Virus record (IMG/VR): IMGVR_UViG_3300035183_001000 | Span: 1 to 29,965 of that record | Source of the DNA: a virus | Direction: 5' to 3' (one strand) | DNA length: 29,965 bases | The notes under the pieces: model-generated | The model's input: only the letters and a program-made list of their open reading frames with translations | Told to the model about the DNA's origin: nothing | The model's database searches: none | Made by a program: the position numbers and the translations under genes | Shown here: piece by piece, positions 1 to 6,867 of the stretch | Layout: the number at the start of each line of letters is the position of its first letter | Position numbering within the stretch: position 1 is the stretch's first letter

Positions 1-747
1 CGCGATGATGGTGTCGCTGCCGCTGCCGCCCTTGATGTCGAACTTGTCGCTCAGTGCTACACCCACGGTGACGTCGCCAGTGGCAGCCGAAGCGTCGATC
101 GTGAGCTTGCTGGCGGCGGTGTCGAATCCCGTGACACTGGAGAGCGTGGTCGCACCGGCGCCGGCGATTTCGAGCTTGGTCATCTTGCTGTTGGCAGCAT
201 CGAGTGTGCTCACACTGCTCGTGCCTGTGCCGGTGACTTTGACGGTCTCAAAGTTGCCATTGACGGTAACTGTATCCACCTTGGCGCCATCGACAGCCAG
301 CGCAGCGACATCGCTCGTACCGCTGTCTTCGCCAGTTTTGTAGGTGAGATCAACGTCGAGGTCGCTATCGGCCGACTTGATGGTGACGTTTTGCGACTTG
401 GCAAGGCCGGTGAACGCCACTTTGTCATTGCTGCTTGCCGTCGCCGAGACGATGGTGAAGTTCTTCGCGCCCGTCAGCGTCGAGGCGTCGACGGTGAGGG
501 TATGGGGGCTGCCAGTGCTGTCGTCGGCAAAGGTGATGTTGAAGTTTTCGATGCCGCTGGTCGCCCGGCCAGCGGTCGACAGGTTACTACCCACCACCGC
601 AGTGAGGTTAAGCGTGCTGCCGGCGGTGCCGCCGCTGATCTGGTCGGCCACTTGCCAGGTGACGTCACTGTTTGTTGAGGAGATCACGGCGTTGACCGTG
701 CCGCTGCCCACGTTGGTGAAGCTGTCCAGCTTGTCAGTGAGCGTAAC
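1..747 (-). pseudogene. Adhesin / S-layer-like protein fragment, 5' truncated, runs off left edge
   Basis: The minus strand is open without a stop from base 906 down to base 1. From about base 747 onward it reads as a Ser/Thr/Ala/Gly/Val/Asp-rich, cysteine-free sequence: VTLTDKLDSFTNVGSG near the start, then alternating stretches such as SGIENFNITF and TLDAANSKMTKLEIAG, and GGSGSDTIIA at the window edge. The last motif resembles the glycine/aspartate nonapeptides of RTX-type calcium-binding surface proteins. Large secreted adhesins and S-layer proteins are built this way. No start codon with a good ribosome binding site precedes it in frame. The roughly 50 codons upstream are Arg/Lys/Cys-rich and look non-homologous, so the N-terminal half appears to be missing. 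I infer that this is a host gene cut at the end of the mobile element. A separate in-phage protein cannot be excluded. The C-terminus lies outside the window. Confidence 0.6.
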
Positions 748-890
748 AGCGCGGCACTCACCATCTTCTCGATATATCAATGAGTTACACGCATTTTGAA
801 GCTCGCTGCGGCTCGACTTCCGACCAGTTTCATACCACGAAAGGCATATTTTCACTCCTAACGGATATTTCCTTCGCCTTTTCAAAGACT

Positions 891-956
891 TAGGCGCATT
901 CCATATCTATATAGGCGCAATTTGAATCCAATCCGACCTACCAACTTCCTACCAAC
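891..956. repeat. Two pairs of short direct repeats, candidate integrase arm sites
   Basis: TAGGCGCA occurs at 891-898 and again at 912-919, a spacing of 21 bases or two helical turns. CCTACCAAC occurs at 937-945 and 948-956, a spacing of 11 bases or one turn. Repeats phased to the helix beside a tyrosine integrase gene are what integrase or excisionase arm sites look like. That role is inferred; the repeats themselves are plain in the sequence. Confidence 0.4.
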
Positions 957-971
957 CGAGGCCATCGAGAG

Positions 972-1008
972 CAAAGGCCACCCAATGCGTCTCATCAGGT
1001 GGCCTTTG
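972..1008. terminator. Perfect 11-bp inverted repeat, possible terminator
   Basis: CAAAGGCCACC at 972-982 pairs perfectly with GGTGGCCTTTG at 998-1008 around a 15-nt loop. It lies 30 bases past the stop of the minus-strand HTH gene. Neither side has a long T run, so it is a weak intrinsic terminator at best. Its position suits insulation between the element and the adhesin fragment; it could also be a protein-binding palindrome. Confidence 0.4.
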
Positions 1009-1037
1009 TGCCTCTTGGGTGGCTCGGGATGCCGCGC

Positions 1038-1289
1038 TCATCGGGGCGGTTGAGGCGGGTTTTGTGCCTTGAGCATGACGCCAATGGCACCGTCATCGCG
1101 CGTGACGAATTCGATGCCGGCCTGGGTCAGGGCCTTGACCACTTTGTTGAGGGTCGAGGCGCGACTGTCGGCCAGCGCCCTTTCCATGCGCAGCAGGGCC
1201 GACATCGAGACGCCCGAGGCGTCGAGTAGCTCTTCCCGGCTCCAGCCGAGCAGCGCGCGCGCGGCGCGGATTTGTCTGCCGTCAATCAC
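1038..1289 (-). CDS. Small XRE-family HTH regulator
   Basis: This 83-residue protein is essentially one Cro/CI-type helix-turn-helix. Residues 4-58 read as IRAARALLGWSREELLDASG, then VSMSALLRMER in the recognition-helix region. The C-terminal 20 residues carry an IEFVTRDDGAIGV segment, common in short transcriptional regulators whose tail forms a beta strand or dimer contact. The start is GTG at 1289, chosen because AAGGAG sits six bases upstream. The gene is divergent from the integrase and shares a roughly 120-base control region with it, so it probably regulates the integrase, itself, or both. It could be a repressor or an excisionase-like control protein. It is short for a classical CI repressor and has no peptidase domain of its own. 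Confidence 0.8.
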   Translation of the reverse strand: MIDGRQIRAARALLGWSREELLDASGVSMSALLRMERALADSRASTLNKVVKALTQAGIEFVTRDDGAIGVMLKAQNPPQPPR

Positions 1290-1409
1290 GGTCGGCTCCT
1301 TCTCTTGGCTCGCTTCAGATTGGATTATTTACGCCTCTTTGGATGTTTTTTGTATCCATTCGACCGCATTGTATCGTATCATGGCCTCGTCATTCAGAGG
1401 AGGTTGACG
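1290..1409. promoter_or_regulatory. Divergent control region between HTH regulator and integrase
   Basis: This 120-base gap is clearly richer in A+T than its surroundings. TTGGAT is repeated at 1320-1325 and 1339-1344, one repeat every 19 bases. TGGAT at 1340-1344 also faces ATCCA at 1354-1358 as an inverted repeat. GTATC occurs at 1352, 1371 and 1376. On the minus strand TACAAT near 1366-1371 is a possible -10 box for the HTH gene. The integrase has a strong AGGAGG at 1398-1403. The repeats are candidate operators for the HTH protein; this is inference. Confidence 0.45.
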
Positions 1410-2639
1410 ATGCCTGCACAAGCGTTGACGACGGCGTTTTTGGCTTCGCTGCCCGGTCGTGAGCCCGCCAGCGGGGCGGTGTCTTACTTCGACACCGAGA
1501 TCAAGGGCTTTTTGTTGGAGCATCGCGCCAGTGGCGGGGCGACGTTTTACTTTCGCTACCGCGATGCGGCGGGCAAGGTGCGGCTGAACCGGATTGGCCG
1601 GGTCGATGAGATTTCGTTGTCGGACGCCCGGGCCAAGGCGCACAAAATGAGGCAGATGGTCGCCGAGGGGGGCGACCCGAAGGTGGAGAGCCATCGCTTC
1701 ACGGATGTGCCGACCTTTGCTGAGTTCGTCACGGAGCGCTATCTGCCCTACGCCAAGACGAGAAAGCGCAGCTGGCAAACGGATGAGACGATGCTGCGCC
1801 ACCACCTGCTGCCCGTATTCGGCTCGTATCGGATGAACCGCATCACGCGCTCGGATGTGGTGGCCTTCCACCACGCGGTGTTCGAGAAGGGCTACGCGGC
1901 TGGCACCTGCAACCGGATGATCGTGCTGATGAAGTTCATCTACAACTGCGCGATCCGCTGGGATGTCCTGCCGCCCAAGAGCAATCCTTGCGATGGCGTG
2001 GAGCCGTTTGAGGATCACGGCGCCAGAGAGCGTTACTTGACCCCCGAGGAGGTGCAGCGGCTGTTTGATGAGCTCGATGCCAACCGCAATGTGCAGGTGG
2101 GCCAGGTGATCCGGCTGCTGCTCTACACCGGGGCGAGAAAGCGCGAGATTTTGGATGCCCGGTGGGATGAGATCGATTTCAACCGCCGGCTGCTGACGGT
2201 GCCGGCGGCGCGGTCGAAGTCGAAGAAGCCGCGCCACATCCCGCTGTCGGATGCGGCCATCGCGTTGTTGCAGTCGCTGCCGCGCCGCGACGATATCCCG
2301 TATGTGTTCTTCAATCCGAAGACGAAGAAGCCGCCGGTGTCGATCTTCTACGCTTGGGACTCGATCAGGAAGAAGGTGGGCCTGAGCGATGTGCGACTGC
2401 ACGACCTGCGCCACAGTTACGCGAGTTTCCTGGTCAACGCCGGGCGGTCGCTGTACGAGGTGCAAAAGCTCCTGGGCCACCACGATCCGAAGGTGACGAT
2501 GCGCTACGCGCACCTGTCGCCGCAGGCGATGTTGGAGGCGGCCAATGTGGTGGGGAATGTGATCTACAGTGCCAGAGCGGGTCGGGCTGCGGCGGCGGCG
2601 AATCAAGGACGGGTCGGCACGGCGACGGCAATGGCGTGA
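1410..2639 (+). CDS. int: P4-type tyrosine integrase
   Basis: This 409-residue site-specific recombinase inserts and excises the element. The N-terminus (about 20-90) has the arm-binding domain of P4-like integrases, with FDTEIKGFLLEHRASGGATFYFRYRD split by the usual beta turns and then LSDARAKAHKM. A core-binding SAM-like domain covers about 100-195. The catalytic domain shows every key residue: R243 in TGARKREIL, a basic SKSKKPRHIPL strand, H331 and R334 in HDLRHSYASF, H357 in LLGHHDP, and the nucleophile Y366 in TMRYAHLS. ATG at 1410 is preferred over the upstream in-frame start at 1272, because AGGAGG lies six bases before it and conserved sequence begins there. The last 25 residues are Ala/Gly-rich and probably unstructured. 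Its stop codon abuts that of the convergent PIN gene. Confidence 0.95.
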   Translation: MPAQALTTAFLASLPGREPASGAVSYFDTEIKGFLLEHRASGGATFYFRYRDAAGKVRLNRIGRVDEISLSDARAKAHKMRQMVAEGGDPKVESHRFTDVPTFAEFVTERYLPYAKTRKRSWQTDETMLRHHLLPVFGSYRMNRITRSDVVAFHHAVFEKGYAAGTCNRMIVLMKFIYNCAIRWDVLPPKSNPCDGVEPFEDHGARERYLTPEEVQRLFDELDANRNVQVGQVIRLLLYTGARKREILDARWDEIDFNRRLLTVPAARSKSKKPRHIPLSDAAIALLQSLPRRDDIPYVFFNPKTKKPPVSIFYAWDSIRKKVGLSDVRLHDLRHSYASFLVNAGRSLYEVQKLLGHHDPKVTMRYAHLSPQAMLEAANVVGNVIYSARAGRAAAAANQGRVGTATAMA

Positions 2640-3149
2640 TCAACGCAAGGCGTTGAGACTGCTTTCAGCTTTGGCCCAGGGCAAGCGACGCTTGCCCTCT
2701 TTCATTTTGTGCAAGGCCTTGAGCGCATCGTCCACAGTCAGCAGCTGGTTTTCGACCATGGTGCGCAGCAGACCGATGGTGCCCATCACGACGACCTGCT
2801 CCTTTTCAGCAACAATCCGAAGGTTGGCATCGCCCGTCAGAAGCGTGCAGGACTCTTGTTTCGCCAACGCCAGCGCCAAGTAGTCATTATGGCTGGGCTT
2901 GGCGCCATTATTGGCGGGCAGTGCGCTGTTGTACCGACCAGGTAAGCTCGCAGCGTATTTGACGAAGTCGCCACGGACCTCCATGATCTGCAGGCCCAGC
3001 TGCTCAAGGCCCGGCCTGCCCTCTTCAATCTCTTCGTAGTACAGCAGATCAGGGATACCGATCTGCATGGGAAGCCGGAACAGTATCTCCAACAACCCAC
3101 CGGCCTCCATGTCGATCAAGACATTGGCATCACTGATGAGCAACCGCAT
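2640..3149 (-). CDS. PIN-domain ribonuclease, probable toxin
   Basis: This 169-residue protein has the acidic core of a PIN nuclease: D7 in LLISDANVLIDM, E39/E40 in LLYYEEIEEG, D89 in SHNDYLALALA and D107 in LLTGDANLR. PIN proteins of this size are usually RNA-cutting toxins of VapC-like systems. After the core (about 1-125) comes a helical tail with LTVDDALKALHKMKEGKRRLP, typical of the longer PIN proteins of the DUF3368-like kind. The gene starts at ATG 3149, inside the last codons of the HTH-ImmA gene, giving a 20-nt overlap that implies translational coupling, with the presumed antitoxin first. It converges on the integrase without any gap. The nuclease fold is well supported; toxicity and target are inferred. 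Confidence 0.8.
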   Translation of the reverse strand: MRLLISDANVLIDMEAGGLLEILFRLPMQIGIPDLLYYEEIEEGRPGLEQLGLQIMEVRGDFVKYAASLPGRYNSALPANNGAKPSHNDYLALALAKQESCTLLTGDANLRIVAEKEQVVVMGTIGLLRTMVENQLLTVDDALKALHKMKEGKRRLPWAKAESSLNALR

Positions 3150-4209
3150 CCGATGACTCCAGCTGGCGCTCTTTATAGAAACGCATCATCGGAATGCCCA
3201 AGAGTTCTGCAGCCTTGCCTTCAGAGATGTATTGCTCGGCCAAGGCGCGGTAAACCCACTGCTCGAACAGACGCGGATGCTCTTGTGGCAACGGAGCGCC
3301 CGGCTCGTTCTTGCGCCAGCCCTTGGCAGAAAAACGCTTGAGCATCGACAGGTAGATGGACTCGCTGATCACGCCACACTGCTTGGCCCGCTGCAGCCAT
3401 CCCGCCATCGACAGCCCAAACTCGTGCTTGAGCGCGTAGAGCTCTTGCCACTCCAGCGCGTGGCGCTGCTGCCCCAATAAGTGAAGCACTGCGACGCGCG
3501 GGGCCAGGAAAGCACCGGCAAAACGGTCACACGCTTTCTCTTCATCTAAACCCTCGGCCAGCCGCCCCTTCAGGAGCAAGTGCCCCAGCTCGTGCGCCAA
3601 AGTGAACCGCTGCCGGTCCCCTGGCCAGCGTTTGGAGACGGCCACCACGGGATATTCTCGACCATCATTGGTACGAGCCCTGGCGGTCAATCCCGAGAAC
3701 TTCGGGTTATCTTCGTCGACCGCGATGACCAGCAAGCCGGCCGCTTCGAGGGTGTCGGTGAGATCAGCGATGGGGTTCATGCCCAGTTGCCAGGCATTGC
3801 GCACCCGGTCCGAGAAGTCCTCGATCTCATCGAGCGACTCGACGCGCTCTGGCAAACCATCAGGCGGCGCAAACGCCAGCAGCGGCGACTCGGGAAAGGC
3901 GCCGAGCAACTCGATGCGCTTTTCCACCAACTCCACCACCTTGAGCTTGAGTGCATCCTGCGCCGTCTTGCCAAAGGAGGAGAGCTTGCGGAACTCCGGT
4001 TGGAGCAGCTCTATTCTGTGCGCGCGAAAAAAATATTCGGTGCGGATGCCGCACGCACGCGCCAGCTTGAGCAGCTGCGACGAGGATGGCGTCAGCAGGC
4101 CCTTCTCGTACTTCTGGATGGCGGTGTGCGACACGCCGACCTTTTTGCCCAGAGCAGCCAGCGTCAGACCAGCCATCAGTCTAGCTTGACGAATGCGATC
4201 TGCAATCAT
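3130..4209 (-). CDS. HTH plus ImmA/IrrE-type metallopeptidase, probable antitoxin/regulator
   Basis: This 359-residue protein has an XRE-type helix-turn-helix at 4-58 (IRQARLMAGLTLAALGKKVG, SHTAIQKYEKG). After a linker comes an ImmA/IrrE (DUF955) zinc peptidase domain at about 140-290, with the zinc site HELGH at 206-210 and a downstream DEEKACDRFAGAFLAP helix supplying the third ligand (E223 or E224). The last 50 residues contain ISEGKAAELLGIPMMRFYKE, which resembles the short helix-turn-helix tail of UPF0175-type antitoxins that pair with PIN toxins. ATG 4209 is chosen because the HTH begins at once and AAGGGCGTC precedes it; a longer frame to 4386 encodes only low-complexity sequence. The domain order, overlap with the PIN gene and phage-edge position suggest an autoregulated antitoxin that may be switched off by proteolysis. 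The function is inferred. Confidence 0.8.
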   Translation of the reverse strand: MIADRIRQARLMAGLTLAALGKKVGVSHTAIQKYEKGLLTPSSSQLLKLARACGIRTEYFFRAHRIELLQPEFRKLSSFGKTAQDALKLKVVELVEKRIELLGAFPESPLLAFAPPDGLPERVESLDEIEDFSDRVRNAWQLGMNPIADLTDTLEAAGLLVIAVDEDNPKFSGLTARARTNDGREYPVVAVSKRWPGDRQRFTLAHELGHLLLKGRLAEGLDEEKACDRFAGAFLAPRVAVLHLLGQQRHALEWQELYALKHEFGLSMAGWLQRAKQCGVISESIYLSMLKRFSAKGWRKNEPGAPLPQEHPRLFEQWVYRALAEQYISEGKAAELLGIPMMRFYKERQLESSDAVAHQ

Positions 4210-4243
4210 GACGCCCTTGTGGCTTAGGTTTAAAGTACGGCCT

Positions 4244-4272
4244 ATTGTAGCGGATTTATAAACTCGACGGAA
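4244..4272 (-). promoter_or_regulatory. Candidate promoter of the HTH-ImmA/PIN operon
   Basis: On the minus strand TACAAT (4249-4244) is a good -10 box; TTCCGT (4272-4267) lies 17 bases upstream as a weak -35. The spacing to the start codon at 4209 leaves a short leader. Imperfect inverted half-sites (GTTTAAAG near 4228 and TTATAAAC near 4256) bracket the -10 box and could be the operator for the HTH domain. Prediction by eye only. Confidence 0.4.
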
Positions 4273-4363
4273 GCCACAACGCCCGCCCCCACCGCCCACG
4301 ACGAGACAGTGAGGCTTGGGGATCGAAGCCTGAAGCAGTCGCGTGCGGCACCCGCCTCTTGGC

Positions 4364-4825
4364 TCACGTGTTGCGCAGGAAGGCACACTCAGCCTCTCTG
4401 CGCGCCACCAGCCCCGGCAGCACTCTCCCGCCGCCGTAGACCCAGCGCCGCAGCTCGTGCGCGGCGGCTTGCCAGTCGCGCTGGTTGATCCGCCGCCGCA
4501 GGGTTGATGTCTGCAGCCGCCCCGCGCCGAGGTTGAAGGTGAAGTCCACGATGGCCGCGAGCCGCCCTTCCGGCTCGGTCGCCAGCACAGGGCAGTAGCG
4601 CAGCGTGGCGGCGAGCGCCACCTTCAGATCCTGGGCGAGGTAGGCCTCGGCCTCTGCTTCGGTGATCGGCGGGTGTTTGGGGTCGCAGAGATGTCCGTAG
4701 CCGATCGTCCAGTAGCCGGCCGGACAGATGTAGGGATGCGCGCGACCGGGGTCGTGCTTGGGCACGCGATGGAAGCCTTCGAAGCGCTTGGCCAGATCGA
4801 TGGCCGCCTGGGGTACCGCGATCAT
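4364..4825 (-). CDS. Endolysin, GH24 lysozyme family
   Basis: This 153-residue muramidase degrades peptidoglycan at lysis. The catalytic Glu is E16 in AKRFEGFHR, and the T4-lysozyme-type signature PAGYWTIGYGH covers 36-45. T40 holds the usual threonine position. The position normally filled by the catalytic Asp, six residues before that Thr, is Cys34 (ICPAGYWT), and about nine extra residues lie between Glu and this Cys. Later conserved parts are VDFTFNLGAGRLQTSTLRR and a C-terminal VYGGGRVLPGLVARREAE. There is no signal peptide or N-terminal membrane anchor, so it should need a holin to reach the wall. ATG 4825 overlaps the holin stop by four bases (ATGA); a longer frame to 4882 just re-reads the holin gene. 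Confidence 0.92.
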   Translation of the reverse strand: MIAVPQAAIDLAKRFEGFHRVPKHDPGRAHPYICPAGYWTIGYGHLCDPKHPPITEAEAEAYLAQDLKVALAATLRYCPVLATEPEGRLAAIVDFTFNLGAGRLQTSTLRRRINQRDWQAAAHELRRWVYGGGRVLPGLVARREAECAFLRNT

Positions 4826-5298
4826 GGCCGCACTCGGTCGAATACCCGCCCCAGGAACCAGAAGTTGAGCACCCCGGCCCACAGGGCTTGGTCAGCTTCA
4901 GTCCACGCGGCCTGGATGGCGGCGATCCAGTCTGCTCCGGCCTGGATAGCGCCCACAAAGGCAGCGGTCTTGGCCGCGCAATAAAGCGCCATGAACCAGT
5001 AGGTGATGACAGGGCGCACGCTGCTGGACAGCGCATCGGCCCACTTCACGCCCGAGGTTCGGCCCTGCGCCGCCACCGCCTCGCGCAAGGTCTCGAGGGC
5101 CCCCACGTTCCAGGCGGCATCGGCCCCGGCGCCGATCTCGGCCATGCGGCTTGCCCCGCGCAGCTTCTCGAACTCCAAGGCCTTGTCCTGCATGGCGAGC
5201 TCGTGAGCACGCTCGCCCTTGCGGTCGAGCCACTTGAGGATTTCGGGCGCGAGCCGGAAAGCGCCGCCCAGCAATCCGCCCAACAGGGTTTCGATCAT
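4822..5298 (-). CDS. Holin, three-TM (GTA-holin-like) family
   Basis: This 158-residue protein is likely the pore former that releases the endolysin. An amphipathic or weakly hydrophobic N-terminus (LLGGLLGGAFRLAPEILKWL) is followed by a long charged helix (RKGERAHELAMQDKALEFEK). Clear membrane segments come next: about 98-118 (VITYWFMALYCAAKTAAFVG) and about 138-152 (ALWAGVLNFWFLGRVF). This layout matches the 3TM holin family also found in gene transfer agents. The gene sits between a small membrane protein and the endolysin with four-base overlaps on both sides, as expected for a lysis cassette. The holin assignment rests on this layout and context, not on an invariant motif. Confidence 0.75.
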   Translation of the reverse strand: MIETLLGGLLGGAFRLAPEILKWLDRKGERAHELAMQDKALEFEKLRGASRMAEIGAGADAAWNVGALETLREAVAAQGRTSGVKWADALSSSVRPVITYWFMALYCAAKTAAFVGAIQAGADWIAAIQAAWTEADQALWAGVLNFWFLGRVFDRVRP

Positions 5299-5579
5299 GA
5301 GCCGCCTCCTGTCAGTTTGAGCTTGACTGCAATGCCGACCAGCAGCGCAGCCAGGATGCTAGTCGTGGTGACTTTGACGATGGTCTGCCAGGCGGCGCGG
5401 CGCGCCTCGCGCCAAGCGGCCAGCAGGTCGCGCAGCTCGCGGATGTCGCGCGCGGCGTGGCCGTTTTCAATGCCGAGGCGGGCCAGGCATTGCTCAGCGC
5501 CGCGCTCGGCAGCCTGCTCCAGCATCGCCTTGAGCTCGTTGGCTGTGATCGTGATCGGCTGGGTGTCATGGGGTGTCAT
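5295..5579 (-). CDS. Small membrane-anchored lysis-cassette protein
   Basis: This 94-residue protein has a polar, helical N-terminal two thirds (ANELKAMLEQAAERGAEQCL, then RDIRELRDLLAAWREARRAA) and one C-terminal membrane segment at about 68-90 (VTTTSILAALLVGIAVKLKL). It resembles small proteins of unknown function (DUF6127-like) that sit before holins in related prophages. ATG 5579 is chosen over a longer frame to 5639, because the extra residues just re-read gene D; a GAGG lies seven bases upstream. It overlaps gene D by 14 bases and the holin by four. It could be an antiholin or second holin, but nothing in the sequence decides this. Confidence 0.65.
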   Translation of the reverse strand: MTPHDTQPITITANELKAMLEQAAERGAEQCLARLGIENGHAARDIRELRDLLAAWREARRAAWQTIVKVTTTSILAALLVGIAVKLKLTGGGS

Positions 5580-6633
5580 CGTTGACCTCGCTTTGCGTGA
5601 TCGATATCGGATCGGTGACGTCGCGCTCGCACTCGACACTGGTGCTGTACCCCTGAGCGCTCAAGCGGTGCTCGACGCGCGTGATGCGCCATCGAGTCGG
5701 GATGGCCGGTCGCAGCGCAATGGATAGCCGAGCCTCGGCGGCCAGGCGCGGGTCTCCGGGCATCCGAAAGCTCAGCTCGGCCTGCGAGCGCTCGCCGCGG
5801 TTTTTGCGGGTGGCGGCAGCGGCTCGGGCCTCAGCCTCGGTGGCGTGCACGTAGCGCAGCTCCTCGTAAGGCGGGTTTCCGACGACGACTTCGCGCCGCT
5901 CGCCCTTTTGGTAGTCCCACCAGTAGGCCTTGACTCCGCCGTGGCTCTCGTCACCGTTGTCGGCGAGACCGGATCCGCCTTTGCCCGCTATCCGGCGGGC
6001 GCTGTACTGATAGCGCCACTCGCTGATCTGATCCGGCCGCAGCGTGATCGTCGGCAGCGCTTGGCCGGTGACGCTCTTGGCCGCCCCGCGCTTGGCCAGC
6101 ACCAGGTGGCCGGCCACCGGCTTGGATACGGCATCGTGCTTGGACGCCAGCCGGGTGAGCAGCGCCATGTCAGACTCCTCGGTCTGGTCGACGTGCGGGA
6201 TGGCGATTGCGCCCAGTTCGTGGTCGATCTTGGGCGTGTAGCCGTGCTCGGCGGCGATGGCTTCGACGATGCGTCCCAGCGTCGTGTCGTGCCACGATCG
6301 CGTCTTGGGGCTGCGAAATGGCCCGACCATGTCGGCGGCCTTGCCCGAGACCGTCAGCGTGGCCGGCGGCGCGCTGATTTCGACCTCATCGATGATGTAG
6401 CGACCCATCGGCACCCACACGCCGTCGGCGTATGACAAGGCAACCTCGAGCTGCGTGCCAATGCGCGGCAGCTGCGCGATTGCGCCGTCGGCGCGACGGC
6501 GGTCATCGAGCGTCAAGCGCACCACGTCGGACGCCAGCCCCGCCTCGTCGGTGATGACGAGCTCGATGAGCCGATCGGCGACGGCGCGCGTGACGTCGTG
6601 GCGGTCGGCGATGATTCGAAAGCGCGGCTGCAT
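5566..6633 (-). CDS. D: Tail hub / late control protein D (P2 gpD-like)
   Basis: This 355-residue protein belongs to the P2 gpD / Mu gp44 / T4 gp27 hub family, which joins the tail tube to the spike at the baseplate centre. Recognisable parts are the N-terminal barrel (LIELVITDEAGLASDVVRLT and GRYIIDEVEIS), the middle segment SWHDTTLGRIVEAIAAEHGY followed by DQTEESDMALLTRLASKHDA, which is highly typical of gpD, and the last barrel WRITRVEHRLSAQGYSTSVE. The length is normal for the family. It is the last virion gene before the lysis cassette, as in P2, and follows X after three bases. The older name late control refers to P2 history and does not imply regulation here. Confidence 0.93.
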   Translation of the reverse strand: MQPRFRIIADRHDVTRAVADRLIELVITDEAGLASDVVRLTLDDRRRADGAIAQLPRIGTQLEVALSYADGVWVPMGRYIIDEVEISAPPATLTVSGKAADMVGPFRSPKTRSWHDTTLGRIVEAIAAEHGYTPKIDHELGAIAIPHVDQTEESDMALLTRLASKHDAVSKPVAGHLVLAKRGAAKSVTGQALPTITLRPDQISEWRYQYSARRIAGKGGSGLADNGDESHGGVKAYWWDYQKGERREVVVGNPPYEELRYVHATEAEARAAAATRKNRGERSQAELSFRMPGDPRLAAEARLSIALRPAIPTRWRITRVEHRLSAQGYSTSVECERDVTDPISITQSEVNDDTP

Positions 6634-6636
6634 GGC

Positions 6637-6867
6637 TTACGACCACAGACGCACCAGCCGCAGTTGCGGCTCATCGACAAGCGCTGGCATGCGCACCGGC
6701 GTGCTGTCTGGCAAGCGCAGCATGTCGCGCGCACTCAGGCGCGCCAGCGCCCGGTTGTGCTGCAGCACCAGCGGCAGCACGTCCAGTCGCCCGTAGTGCC
6801 TCCATACAAGGTAGTCGATCATGTCCCCCTCGCGGGCCATGACCACGATGTCGTCTTGCGTCAGCAT
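6637..6867 (-). CDS. X: Tail protein X (LysM-like)
   Basis: This 76-residue protein is a P2 gpX homologue. It contains one LysM-like unit: a thin beta-alpha-alpha-beta pattern from REGDMIDYLVWRHYGR through VLQHNRALARL to MRLPDSTPVRMPAL. These proteins are thought to act in tail assembly near the hub. ATG 6867 shares a base with the stop of U (TGATG), showing translational coupling. Size and order (U-X-D) match P2-like phages. Its exact role is unknown. Confidence 0.85.
   Translation of the reverse strand: MLTQDDIVVMAREGDMIDYLVWRHYGRLDVLPLVLQHNRALARLSARDMLRLPDSTPVRMPALVDEPQLRLVRLWS

Larger units (their letters stand above)
748..1037. other. Gene-free stretch at the integrase end; probable attachment region
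   Basis: No convincing gene lies in these 290 bases. The adhesin frame continues upstream to about base 906, but with Arg, Lys and Cys residues absent from the rest of that frame. A well-placed GGAG precedes an ATG at 847 (minus strand), yet that frame stops after five codons. The stretch holds two sets of short direct repeats (891-956) and a perfect inverted repeat (972-1008). The integrase gene nearby and the broken surface-protein gene on the far side make this the most likely place for the element's attachment site. I cannot point to the core, because its second copy would be outside the window. Confidence 0.4.

Noticed and set aside
830-847. ATG with good GGAG spacing on the minus strand
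   Set aside because: The frame stops after five codons. It could be a relic start of the broken adhesin or a leader, but one short frame is not enough to call a gene.
1329-2606. 425-residue minus-strand frame over the integrase
   Set aside because: The plus strand has all the catalytic residues of a tyrosine recombinase; the minus frame is Arg/His-rich noise.
4312-4331. Hairpin with CTTCGATCCCC resembling a tRNA T-arm
   Set aside because: Only a 6-bp stem with an 8-base loop. No anticodon arm or acceptor stem can be built around it, and no T run follows for a terminator.
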